Assembly: GCA_902729315.2 (NCBI GenBank)
Contig: LR746274.1
Coordinates: 6,011,037-6,075,036 of the forward strand
DNA: 64,000 nt
Origin: Spirodela intermedia
Taxonomy: Eukaryota; Streptophyta; Magnoliopsida; Alismatales; Araceae
Reading direction: 5' to 3'
Shown: piece by piece, positions 1-9,256 of the stretch
Layout: every line of letters begins with the position of its first letter
Numbering within the stretch: position 1 is the first letter of the stretch
Notes under the pieces: model-generated
What the model was told of the DNA's origin: nothing
The model's input: only the letters and a program-made list of their open reading frames with translations
Database searches by the model: none
Translations under genes and position numbers: made by a program

Positions 1-1042
1 TAGTATGAAAAGAAACATGATAAGCCTTTATTATTCAAGTTGGGGCTGTGGCCTAGGGGCGCCAACCACTATGTGATTTACATTGCTCACTATAATTAAA
101 GGCAAGAGAGGCCTTGGTTATCCTTAATGACACAAAACAGCCTTCTTCTCTGCCAAAAAACTAAATTCTCTTGCTCAAAAGGGCCATCCAGCTTTATAAG
201 GCTAATGCCTCCCAATATTAGATGAACCCTCATAGTCGCCTTAACCTTCGATGTGATAGCTTGATAATGTGGCAGATGAGATTTGGTAGGTCACAACCTC
301 TTTGTTAGCCTCATTCTGCTCCTACCACTTGTCAAGTGTCTACATCAATACTACTTCATGCTGCGCTACATTGCTGTGTCACACACCTCTTCGTGCACAT
401 CGCTCGTGCCATGTTATGACATATCATACCATTGGTCTTTGAGGATCATGAGATGCTCCCTTGAACTTGCCTCTATCTTGACATAGTCAACACTAACTCA
501 TGTCACACTGGGCTGACACACACAACATAACACACATAGTTCCCCAAAAGTTTACAAATACTTCTCACAAACCTTGTCTTTGCAATCCCTTGAGTCATGA
601 GTGTCAATATAAATGTCATGGGCCTTGTTCTATCTTGGTGGTGTCGTATGTCTAAATCACATGCACAAATGTGTGAGCTTCATGCATGTCAATGATGCAT
701 GTCGTGTCATGTCATGTCGTGTCATGCTTGTGTGCCACACTTTGAACCTCATGCCTTCAATCTAAGGGGTGTTTCAAGGGTTATTTGGGAGCACTTAACA
801 CATCAAATGGCAAGTCAATGATGTGCTATGATGTTTGTCATTGGATGTGTTTACTAACTAATAGTTGTTGTCTAGTATAAATTATTATTTTCATATGGGT
901 TTTAAATAAACAACGGCTAGTTAATTACAAGCGAATTGGCTGAGCTATCCTAGTCAATTGGACTGCTCCAGTCACTATTCAATCCATATCTGAACTATGA
1001 CAAACCTATATATGTCTTGCCACATGGTTATCCCATAAGCAC

Positions 1043-1083
<41 letters not shown>
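1043..1083. repeat. (CT)n microsatellite
   Basis: About 20 CT units in a nearly uninterrupted run, followed by a TATATATA stretch. It is one of many CT/GA tracts in the window. Confidence 0.9.
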
Positions 1084-1086
<3 letters not shown>

Positions 1087-1549
1087 CTATATATATAAAG
1101 ATAGAGCACTAACTTGAAACCCGTTTCTCTAGGCTATTCCAGCCCGGTTTCGTCAACAAAGTGAGTCAACATGGTAAGGAAGACCCAACAACTGAAGAAC
1201 AAGAATTTCTCAAGGCAACTCGATTAGCCTGCCATGTATTAGGCGAGAGATTCATCTCCTTCCCTGACCTCTCTCTCTCTCTAGGACAGGTATTAGGCGT
1301 TGAGGAGCGAGAAATTCATCCCGGCCTGTTGACGAACGATGCCACGGGAGCCCACTGAGGTCGTTAGAGTTTAAAAATCGGGTTTCTGTTCACTCGAGGG
1401 TCAGGGAGGCTTTCTTCTTCTTTCCTGCTCCTCCTACTCCGCCTCCCACCTGCGCTCAAAAGGGTCATCTGCCAAAGCCAAAGCACGCGAGCGAGAAAGA
1501 AAAGCAGCAAGAAAAGAGAGAACCCCGTTGCCCACCACCTTCCCCCCAT

Positions 1550-1668
1550 CTCTCTCTCTCTCACTCTCTCTCTAGACCGTGGAGCTCACCGGGGTCTCAT
1601 CGTCTCCTACTCCCCCACAATCTCTCTCTCTCTCTCTCTAGACTATGGAGCTCACCTGGGTCTGATCA
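1550..1668. repeat. Tandem duplicated (CT)n-CTAGAC block
   Basis: Two neighbouring copies, about 70 bp apart, each consist of a CT run, the word CTAGAC, then a close copy of TATGGAGCTCACC and GGGTCT. The copies differ at a few positions. The block lies in the probable leader or promoter of the gene starting near 1765. Each copy ends its pyrimidine run with CTAG, so it resembles a 3' splice site. Confidence 0.7.
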
Positions 1669-1764
1669 ACTGCCACCGCCGTCTCCAACCCCAGAAGCAG
1701 GTCTCCTCTCCGATGTATCTCCATTCGCTGTTCACTCTAGAAAAGGAGGAATCAAAGTCCAGGT

Positions 1765-2301
1765 ATGGAGGAGTTGCAGGGTCTTCTCTTCATCGTTTCC
1801 TTGAGGATTTCTCTGGAATTCACGAGGGGATGTCGGCTCCGCAGGAAGCGGTGGTACCAGCGGGCGATGGAGGCCGCCGCCCTGTGGACGCCTGCGCCCA
1901 AGCCGGCGCCACCGGCGCCGGCGGCGGAGGTCGCCGGCAGGAGACTGAGAAAGTCGTCTTCTTTGAGGGCGGGGGCCGCTTCCTTCACACGGGCCTGCCT
2001 CTGCGCGCCACTGCCCCCGCCCGCTGGGCAGAGGAGCGCGAGCTGTCCGCGGCGGAGACCGGCCCCGCCGCCGGCGGTGGCGGTGGCGCCGCGGGCCTCT
2101 GGCGAGGGACGGCGGCTGTTCAGGGGAAAGTCGCTGACGGACGACGTGGTGATGAGGAGGTTCGTGGTGGAGGAGGCGACGGCGGCGCAGACGCTGCGGA
2201 GGAGGAACCAGATGGAGTTCGTGAAGAGGAGGGCCGCCTCCAGGAGGAGGAACCTCGGTCCCAGCCCCCTGAGCAGGATGGCCATGGCCGACGATTCCTA
2301 G
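1765..2301 (+). CDS. Small basic plant protein of unknown function
   Basis: A GC-rich open frame of 178 codons. The middle is rich in Ala, Pro and Arg. The C-terminal third, from about residue 120, looks conserved in style: the words KSLTDDVVMRRF, RRRNQMEFVKRR and LGPSPLSRM sit just before the stop. I associate this tail with uncharacterised small plant proteins but cannot name a family, and I infer no function. A second in-frame ATG at 1867 (MEAAALWTP) would give 144 residues, and may be the better start because residues 1-34 look less protein-like. Both neighbouring frames are also open because of the high GC content; the frame given is preferred for its tail. No intron is needed. A run of AAG/AAC triplets follows the stop. 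No signal peptide or membrane segment is seen. That it is a gene is moderately sure. Confidence 0.55.
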   Translation: MEELQGLLFIVSLRISLEFTRGCRLRRKRWYQRAMEAAALWTPAPKPAPPAPAAEVAGRRLRKSSSLRAGAASFTRACLCAPLPPPAGQRSASCPRRRPAPPPAVAVAPRASGEGRRLFRGKSLTDDVVMRRFVVEEATAAQTLRRRNQMEFVKRRAASRRRNLGPSPLSRMAMADDS

Positions 2302-4313
2302 CTACAAGAAGAAGAAGAAGAAGAACAAGAAGAACAAGAAGAAGACCATGTAAGTACCCATCACTGAATCAGATTTTTAACAAAAAAAATTATATTTTTC
2401 TTCTCGGGATTGCTGCAATGTCTCTTCTGGCAATCTGAGGGGTTTGGGTTTTTAAGCTCCTCCTGTAGAAATCTGCGGCGGATCCCACCCTCTTTGTGTA
2501 TGCTAATCATTTCACATTGAAAATTCCTCTTTTTCTCTCTTTTCTTTTCCACCTGCTCCCCCTCCCCACTTCTTAGATCGCCACGATCCCCCCTTTCTTC
2601 TTCTTCTGGTAATTAGGGTTCTTTCGGCTGTGCTTCTGGGTAGTTGACTTTTTTAGCTTCTGAACTTGGTGATGTTTAACACTGCAGAATGGGTAGAGTA
2701 ACTCGGCCCGCTCCAGCTTCATTCCTCATTGGGCTTCATAAGGAAGCCCAAAAAAGAAAACATACGTTGGCCGAGTTAAAAAACCTTCCAGCCTTTTGTC
2801 TCCTGACACGTGGCAAGTACCCCGTAGTTAATCGCTCCATCTCTCAAAGGAGGAGCTCAGGCCCAAAGCCCGTTTCATAGGGTCTCTTTTTGGGCCGGGG
2901 CCAGACACATCGGCCCGACACCTTAAGATTTTTTTTGATGAATCTTAAATAACTATTTTTTCATTAAAATAATATCATGAAATGATTGATATATTTAAGA
3001 TACAAAAAAGCATACGATTCGTGAGATATTTTGAACTAAGTCAGGACAAAAATTTCAGATTCCGAAAGACCTGGGGCACCCCCTCTCTCCCTCTCTCTAG
3101 CCCGGCCCGCCCACTGACGTAGGTCCCTTGTTGGGGAGTAACGTCTAAGTGACCTCGAAAGCACGCCTAGGGATTCCAGAAAAGGGTGACGTGGCAAAGC
3201 CTAACATTGCCATAGCCCTAGCGAAGCGATGGAGTAGCTCCCGCTCAACAGGATCGCTTTCAGTGTCTTCAAAGCGAATCCTTGAAGGGAAAAAAAAAGG
3301 TATTGGGCCGTTTTTGCTTCTATCCAGACCCCCACTGAAGAAGCTGTTCATGCTGAAAGACTACCGTAAATGGAAATTTTATCTATGGGAAGATCTTGAA
3401 CCCTGTGCAGCAGTCCTAGGGTTTTCACTTTTTCAACGGAAACACAAGCCCTTCTGTGCGACGGTTGGTGGGGGAGAGGGGGGAAGTGAAGATTTCTATA
3501 CCTCCTGGTACAAATCTAACCCTATCTCATCCGAAAATAATCTAGAGATAGAGAGAGAGAGAGAGAGAGAGATGAACGACCTGGTGATTCTTTTGAGTGT
3601 CTGTGCTGTCTTTGTGCCCAAGCAAAGTTGGTTGTGGAGGGGTGGGTGCGGGAATGGAGTGAGGAAGTAGTCCTCTCACTCACACCTCTCTCTCTCTACC
3701 CCCTTCTTTTCCTTACAACCTGCGTCATAGGCAGCTCCAAAGACAGATATAACAGCACCCTTGATCCTAAAAGCTTAAAAAAAGAGAGGAAAGAAGACAG
3801 AGGTAAACACCATCCCAGCAAGGAAGAACCAGATGCCGAGTTCTTCCTGCGGCAGGGAGGATCTACAGGGGAAGAGAAGAGTAACGAGGGAGTTCACAGG
3901 AGCCTGAGAGTTCGGCCTCATGAAGATGGACAGAGACAGGTAGCTAAAGGCTTGGAAGGGTGCGATTAGTCAGTCCTCCACCATTGGGCAAGAGCTCCTC
4001 AAGATGGTGTGCCTCTCTCTCTCTAGATGGTGAGCTCCCTGCATTGTTCCAAAATCATGCAGGCTCTCTCTACATCTGATCCCATGACACTTTTTTTTTT
4101 CTCATCAATCAAGTGTTCAATTCTACCTGGTGATCGGCCACAGAAGGCTCATCATCCATAGAACGGCGAGTTTCTCTCTCTAAATAAACTCCGATGCTAT
4201 ATATTCTCTCTAAATCTATTCCCGAGTTGTCATATCCCACTGAACCCTCTTCTTCACCGGTACAGAAACAATTGCAGGTGCTGTGAGGGGGAACAGACAG
4301 CGACGTTGTGAAA
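2302..4313. other. Spacer and probable IQD leader, no supported gene
   Basis: The stretch holds the end of the GC-rich gene, a TGGGCC-rich block (2715-2915), an AT-rich patch (2925-3060), a GA run at about 3549-3572, and purine-rich sequence leading to the IQD start. Open frames of up to 173 codons occur around 3149-3969, but they are low-complexity and I recognise nothing in them. Parts of 3600-4313 are probably untranslated leader of the IQD gene, although no leader intron could be fixed. Confidence 0.5.
2715..2915. promoter_or_regulatory. Site II (TGGGCC/GGCCCA) cluster with a G-box
   Basis: Within 200 bases there are several GGGCTT, AGCCC, GGCCCA and TGGGCC words, typical of plant 'site II' elements in promoters of housekeeping and organelle-related genes. 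A perfect G-box CACGTG lies at 2807-2812 inside ACACGTGGC. The block could drive a transcript reading right toward the IQD gene, but no start site can be fixed from sequence. Confidence 0.45.
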
Positions 4314-6247
4314 ATGGGAAGGAAGGGGAAATGGATAGTGGCTCTGAAGAGGGTCTTCTCCTCCACCTCCAACCAGAAGCCAGAGATCAAGGTATGTAAC
4401 TGGTATTGTAGAATAATGTTGACTTTTGTTCTATCATGCATGAGAATCTTATGGGTTTGAACGGTTGAAATCGGAGCACTGATCAATTTCTTCAAAATGA
4501 TATATCGATGCATGATTCATAAATGGGAACTGGAATGAAGGATATATCCACTAAAATAAGAAACGATAAAGAACAAAGAAGTGAGATAGAGAGAGGAACT
4601 CTTTGGCTTACCTGGAGAGAAGTGAGGCATGGCGTTCTTTGTCATCCCATGTCCTGGATCGGCTTCCTTTATTGGGTTGCAGGGGGAAGATGGGAGCTTT
4701 GTCAAGGAGGAGGAGGAGGAGGAGAAGAAGAAAAAGAAGAAGAGGGACGCAGGGAAGCCAACTGGGAATTGCAGCACAAAGTCTGCCACCCACCTCCACA
4801 AAAGACTCAGTGGCATTGAAAGGATACTGGGGGAAGCCAAATGGGAGCGGCACGGGTTGAACTTGGCGGCCCCAGTGGAGGTTCAGTTCCCTGGCGGCAC
4901 CAGAAAAGAGAAGGTTCTTCCTCTGCCACCACGATCTGCCCCATCAGAGAAGCAAGCTGACGAGCAACCCATAGATCCCCTTCCAAGGATCGCCATTAGA
5001 TGTCTCCAGAGGTCGGCGATAAGGATCCAAGCAGCCTACAGAGGTTACAAGGTTAGAGATCAAACCCTTGGAAAAAATTCCAATATTTTTCCCACAATTC
5101 ATCCTGAAAAAATTGAAGGAGAGAAGATTGTACCTTCAGGCAAGGAAGAGCTTCAGGGCACTGCTGAGACTCCACCGCACAATAAGAGGGCCGGGTGTAA
5201 TGCGGCAGACCATGAATGCCATGAGACTGATGCAGCTGGTCACAAGAGTCCAGTCCCAGATATGTCAAAGAAGGGCCCAGGGGATGGTGACTCCATTGAT
5301 TTATGAGAAGGAAGAAGCCAGTGGTACCCTTGGCCAATGGAGCCCGAGCATCAGAGTAACAGAGACCCTTTGCACATCCCCTTCCTCTGCATAATTATCC
5401 TCAGCTACTGGATTTTGATGCTCTCAGCGTCTTCCAGCCATCAGATTGTGGGATCCTTCTTCTGTGCAGGTACATAGAGAGGCAGAAACCCGGTGGGAGT
5501 GGGATGCGAGCTTGCTGTCCACAGAGGAACTGAATGCGAGGCTGCAGAAGAAGGTGGAGGGGATCGTCAAAAGGGAGAGAGCTCTGGCCTATGCAACCTC
5601 CCATCAGGTATCTTCACATCAGAAGAAGCTCTTCTCCCATGACTGAAGACACGGGCTTAACATGATATCTTCTCCACCAGCTCCCAAAGACACCAACTAG
5701 ATTGCCCCCTTCCTCCCTGAAGGAATTGAAGGCCAGAAGAAGCACGGGTTGGTGGACGTTCAAGGGGCTTTTCCAGATGGGCCAATCTGCTAAGGAGAGG
5801 GCAGCCACACCACTGGCCAAGGCCAATGCACCGACCTGGGAACAGGCCGGCAGACACAGAAGGAGCCCCAGATTTGGTCATGACAACCACATGATGAACT
5901 GGGAAGGAAGCTGCCACCTGCCGCTGAGGGATGATGAGAGCCTGACGAGCTGCCCCGCTTTCACTGTGCCCAGCTACATGGCTCCAACGCTTTCTGCAAG
6001 AGCAAAGGTAAAAGACTATAAATTCTACAAAGAGAGTCCAAAGATGGAGACAAAGAAGAGGTTTTCCTTTGGACTGACACAGAACATTGAGACCTTGAAG
6101 TGGAAGAAGAGTTCCCAGCCTGCAACCAAGGAATCAAATCACCAGATAATCAGAGGGAAGCACAGGATGACGAACTCCCTAGGGAGCCTGAGCGTTGAAT
6201 CAACAGCTTCTTTACCAGTGGGAATTAGGAGGAAGCCTTTCGAGTGA
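4314..6247 (+). CDS. IQ-domain (IQD) calmodulin-binding protein
   Basis: Five exons give a 432-residue IQD-family protein: 4314-4391, 4683-5051, 5140-5286, 5470-5607 and 5681-6247, all in phase 0. The N-terminus MGRKGKW is the classic IQD start. The IQ motif (IQAAYRGYK, then ARKSF, near residues 139-157) is split by an intron at exon 2/3, the position conserved in this family. A second degenerate segment follows (LMQLVTRVQSQ). KRERALAYA (about 231-239) and PSYMAPTLSA (about 341-350, the DUF4005 signature) are further hallmarks. IQD proteins bind calmodulin and associate with microtubules, membranes or the nucleus; that role is from family knowledge. A long Glu/Lys run (EEEEEE then KKKKKK) follows the exon 2 start. 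The exon 3 donor (ATG|GTGACT) is the weakest junction. The subgroup within the family is not determined. Confidence 0.9.
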
Positions 6248-7801
6248 TGGGTTGTTGAGGATGCACTTTGCCCTTGTAATCAATGTGACTTGGTGCTATG
6301 ATTTAGTCTACATTGGTTCCATCATGGAACTAGTGTACATAATAAGACAACAACTGAGGCATGTAATTGCTCTCCTCTAGTAAATTGTAAGTGTAGAACA
6401 CAAGAAGCCACATTCTGTTTGATGAGACAATGTTAGAACCATGAATGGATGGAAGGAGGAGATACAAAGTGTTCAACCCTGTTACCGAAACAGCAAAATT
6501 TTCACCTTTTATTTCGCTGATACACACTTGCATGAAAAGAGGGAAGGAATGGTTAATCCGCAAACTGCTCTCTTTTGAGTCCAGGCTTAAATTTACAATG
6601 TTAACTACTTGTTGCATCAAAAGATTAGAAAAATAAAAGGGAGGTTTCATTTATTGCGTCAAGGCCCAGATTAGAAGAAAGGGCCCATCCAATCATCTGG
6701 GCTGCTGTACATAATTTTTTATCAACAGTGGAGGTAAATTTCCCCTCTATAATGGAAAAGAAAAAAGGGAAAACAGGACAGTGGAGCCAATTCCTCTTTA
6801 CATATGGAAACTACGATTTCCCATCCTCATGAGCCCAACATCAAGTTTTTTTCCGGCTCCACCAAGAGTGCCTGAAATGTTATAACATCAAGCACTCACT
6901 GGTGTTATCCACTGTCCCTGTAGTTGCCTGGTGATATTTTGGTCCATAATTTTCTCTAAGATTGTAGCATGGATCATCCCACACGTATGACTATCAAATG
7001 TCTCCATAACATATAAAATCTCTTTGAGGAGACATAATTTGAGATGGCGAAGAAATAAATAGGATCTGAAAAAATGAGCAAAGCAATCGAGGTCGACATT
7101 GAAGGCTTACAGATGCGTCACAAATAGAAATAGAATTTTTCTATCGAGTGAGAAAAAAATCTATACGAAATTACAAAAGTAGATTTTGAAGAAATATGAA
7201 GATCTCAACACTAGGTTCAAAATAGTAAAACATTGTAAGGACATGATAGAGCACCTTAGAATACCTTAGTTAAGACTAACACTGCGGCCTATCTACAATC
7301 CAGTTATTCCTTATGAATCTTCATCTAATCCATTAGATATACTCTTTTCAACTTTAGGCCTCCATTCGTTTTCCACCCAGGAAGGCTCATGGCAATGTCT
7401 TAGGTTTTTGTGCTTCATTGATGAACGAAGTTCACTATAAATGTCAGTGTCATGGCCATCTTACCTTTAATTTAGCTCAATTCAGATGCTGTTTCATACT
7501 CAGATGCATTACTTGTCACACTGAGATTATAAAAGGAAAACGAGTGATTAGCAACGACTAATAAAGAGCAAAACGCATGAACAGCCAATGATGATACCAC
7601 ACTCATCTACATCCATAAACCAGTCACATATTAAGACGGGTAGATAGCTGAACACCTGATACAAGGCCTTGTACAAAATGGAGGCCAAAAATATACCTAC
7701 TGATGATGCTAGAAAAACACTATCCTCACCTAATCGGGGAGTCTCGGTACTTCAATATTATAGGCCAAAGACAGGTGGTAACTGGTTACAAACAACCGGC
7801 T
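6248..7801. other. Convergent spacer between IQD and SLP2
   Basis: The 3' ends of the rightward IQD gene and the leftward phosphatase gene face each other here. The sequence is AT-rich with short frames only. The stretch around 7020-7330 may be decayed transposon sequence, but no domain is readable. Nothing else is supported. Confidence 0.5.
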
Positions 7802-8977
7802 TTAAGCTTTCACTTCAACATCTTTAATCATACTTTCTGGAAACTTAACAATTTCTTTCTTCAACCTCACAGACGACTCGTAGGTATTCTTGTGCCGGAA
7901 CACCTCGTTTGAGGTCAACACCCTCAACTGCTTCCCCTCTACGATCTCCAGGACTTCGGGCAATCCATTGGTACAGCCCTTTGAGAGTCCGACATCCACT
8001 CTGATTGCACGGTTCTCGCAAACTCCATTGATCCTTTGTTGGATTGTGTGTCCCATCACCATCCGTTTAGCCCCTGGAATAGTCGATAGAACCTCCTCCA
8101 GATGTGTACAGTCGCAGTCTGGGCCATCGGAGAATCTACGCAGCCACACCAGGGAATCTCGCCCCTTCAAGTGACGTGGCATCGAACTTGTTGACCCCTC
8201 AATCCAGTCCCTCACCTCATCATTTAATCTCTCGAGTCCGTACTCCACATGGTCCCGCAGAAGTCCTCCGTGGACGAAAACCGAGTCCCCGACGACAACG
8301 ACCGTCTGGTTTCCAGCTAAAAATCGCCTGGAGATCGGGCCATCGGGACGCAGTGCCGCAATACGCGCCCTGATGCCCTCCAAGAACTCCTCTTTCACAT
8401 CTGGAAAGACGCTTGGAATCCCTTCGAACGGATCTTTCGGACTTTCCACGCCATCGCAGAGCCGTTTCATCGCCATCCCGACCCGGTACCAAACGCCCCA
8501 ACGCTCAAACTCCGCAATTCCCGCCGGAGTCGCGAAACGGAAGTCCAGAGCCACGTTCATGACCTCGTGGTTACCGTTGATAATGTGGAGGGCTCCGCCG
8601 GCGCGAGATGCCTCGATCTTGAGGCGATGCAGGAGGTACATCAGCCTGATCTCCTCCCCTCCACGGTCCAGCACGTCGCCGACCTGAACAGCCACAGAAG
8701 ATCCCCCCTTCCACCTTCCCTCTTGCGAGTCCACGAGGCCGGCGAGTGAGAAAGCCTGCTTGGCCTTGTGCAGGTCGCCATGGAGATCCCCGATGGCGAC
8801 GAGCCGCGCCGGCGAGGGGAACAGCGTCGCCGGCGCCGGAGGCGCTCCACCTTCAGGATCGGGGATCGATCGGAGCTCCTCCGAAAGAGGGAAGAAGATA
8901 CCGCCTACGGAGAAGTCCACGAAGGCGTCCACGAAGGAGGAGAGAAGGGGAGGAACGACCAGGCATTCCGTCCCCAT
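7802..8977 (-). CDS. SLP2: Shewanella-like protein phosphatase, SLP2 type
   Basis: An intronless frame encodes 391 residues with all PPP-family metal-binding motifs: GDLHGD near residue 63, GDVLDRGG near 100, GNHE at about 135-138, and downstream histidine motifs FVHGG and MGHT. The spacing and the words VQVGDVLDRGGEE match the bacterial-like SLP phosphatases of plants. There is no long basic/Ser-rich leader, which argues for SLP2 (SLP1 is plastid-targeted). The start at 8977 (MGTECL) is chosen because the 33 in-frame residues upstream look like leader sequence. In Arabidopsis SLP2 is reported as a tyrosine-directed phosphatase activated by the intermembrane-space oxidoreductase MIA40. The gene is divergent from the FAM136A-like gene, with 279 bp between the start codons. 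SLP1 is the alternative; the family assignment is firm. Confidence 0.92.
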   Translation of the reverse strand: MGTECLVVPPLLSSFVDAFVDFSVGGIFFPLSEELRSIPDPEGGAPPAPATLFPSPARLVAIGDLHGDLHKAKQAFSLAGLVDSQEGRWKGGSSVAVQVGDVLDRGGEEIRLMYLLHRLKIEASRAGGALHIINGNHEVMNVALDFRFATPAGIAEFERWGVWYRVGMAMKRLCDGVESPKDPFEGIPSVFPDVKEEFLEGIRARIAALRPDGPISRRFLAGNQTVVVVGDSVFVHGGLLRDHVEYGLERLNDEVRDWIEGSTSSMPRHLKGRDSLVWLRRFSDGPDCDCTHLEEVLSTIPGAKRMVMGHTIQQRINGVCENRAIRVDVGLSKGCTNGLPEVLEIVEGKQLRVLTSNEVFRHKNTYESSVRLKKEIVKFPESMIKDVEVKA

Positions 8978-9256
8978 CTCCTCCCTCCTATGAAAATGGC
9001 GTCCAAGGAAGAAAATGGTGCAGGTATTTATCGAGGAGAGAATCTGGCGGGTCCCACAGTTGGAATCCCAATCCAACTGTTGGATTTCTGGTTTGTGCGA
9101 AACATCTTAAGATAATACTGTTCTTGCGGGTTTTCCGACCCCATCTTTTCTTTCTCCCCCAAGGCTAGTGATAAAACCCCACCACGGTAAAACCCTACAA
9201 GCTTCTGTCAGAGAGAGAAGAGAGGAAGCCGCTGATCTGGGGAGACGTGGTCAGAG
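8978..9256. promoter_or_regulatory. Short bidirectional promoter, SLP2/FAM136A
   Basis: Only 279 bp separate the start codons of two divergent genes, so both leaders and both promoters must lie here or overlap coding sequence. A telo-box-like AAACCCTA is at 9190-9197, on the right side near the FAM136A start. No convincing TATA box is visible for either direction. Confidence 0.65.

Larger units (their letters stand above)
1..1764. other. Non-coding left flank, no gene recognised
   Basis: Only short open frames without recognisable protein similarity occur here. There is an imperfect run of CATGT/CGTGT words around 685-730 and several (CT)n tracts. The final 200 bases before the small GC-rich gene are pyrimidine-rich and could be its leader. 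I see no transposon ends or domain-bearing frames; older decayed repeats cannot be excluded. Confidence 0.5.

Noticed and set aside
1713-2438. A longer 241-codon frame overlapping the small GC-rich gene
   Set aside because: Gly/Glu/Arg-rich translation typical of a shadow frame in GC-rich DNA; the 1765 frame has the protein-like tail.
3149-3970. Two open frames of 173 and 113 codons before the IQD gene
   Set aside because: Low-complexity and GA/CT-repeat translation, no recognisable domain or conserved motif; more likely leader or spacer.
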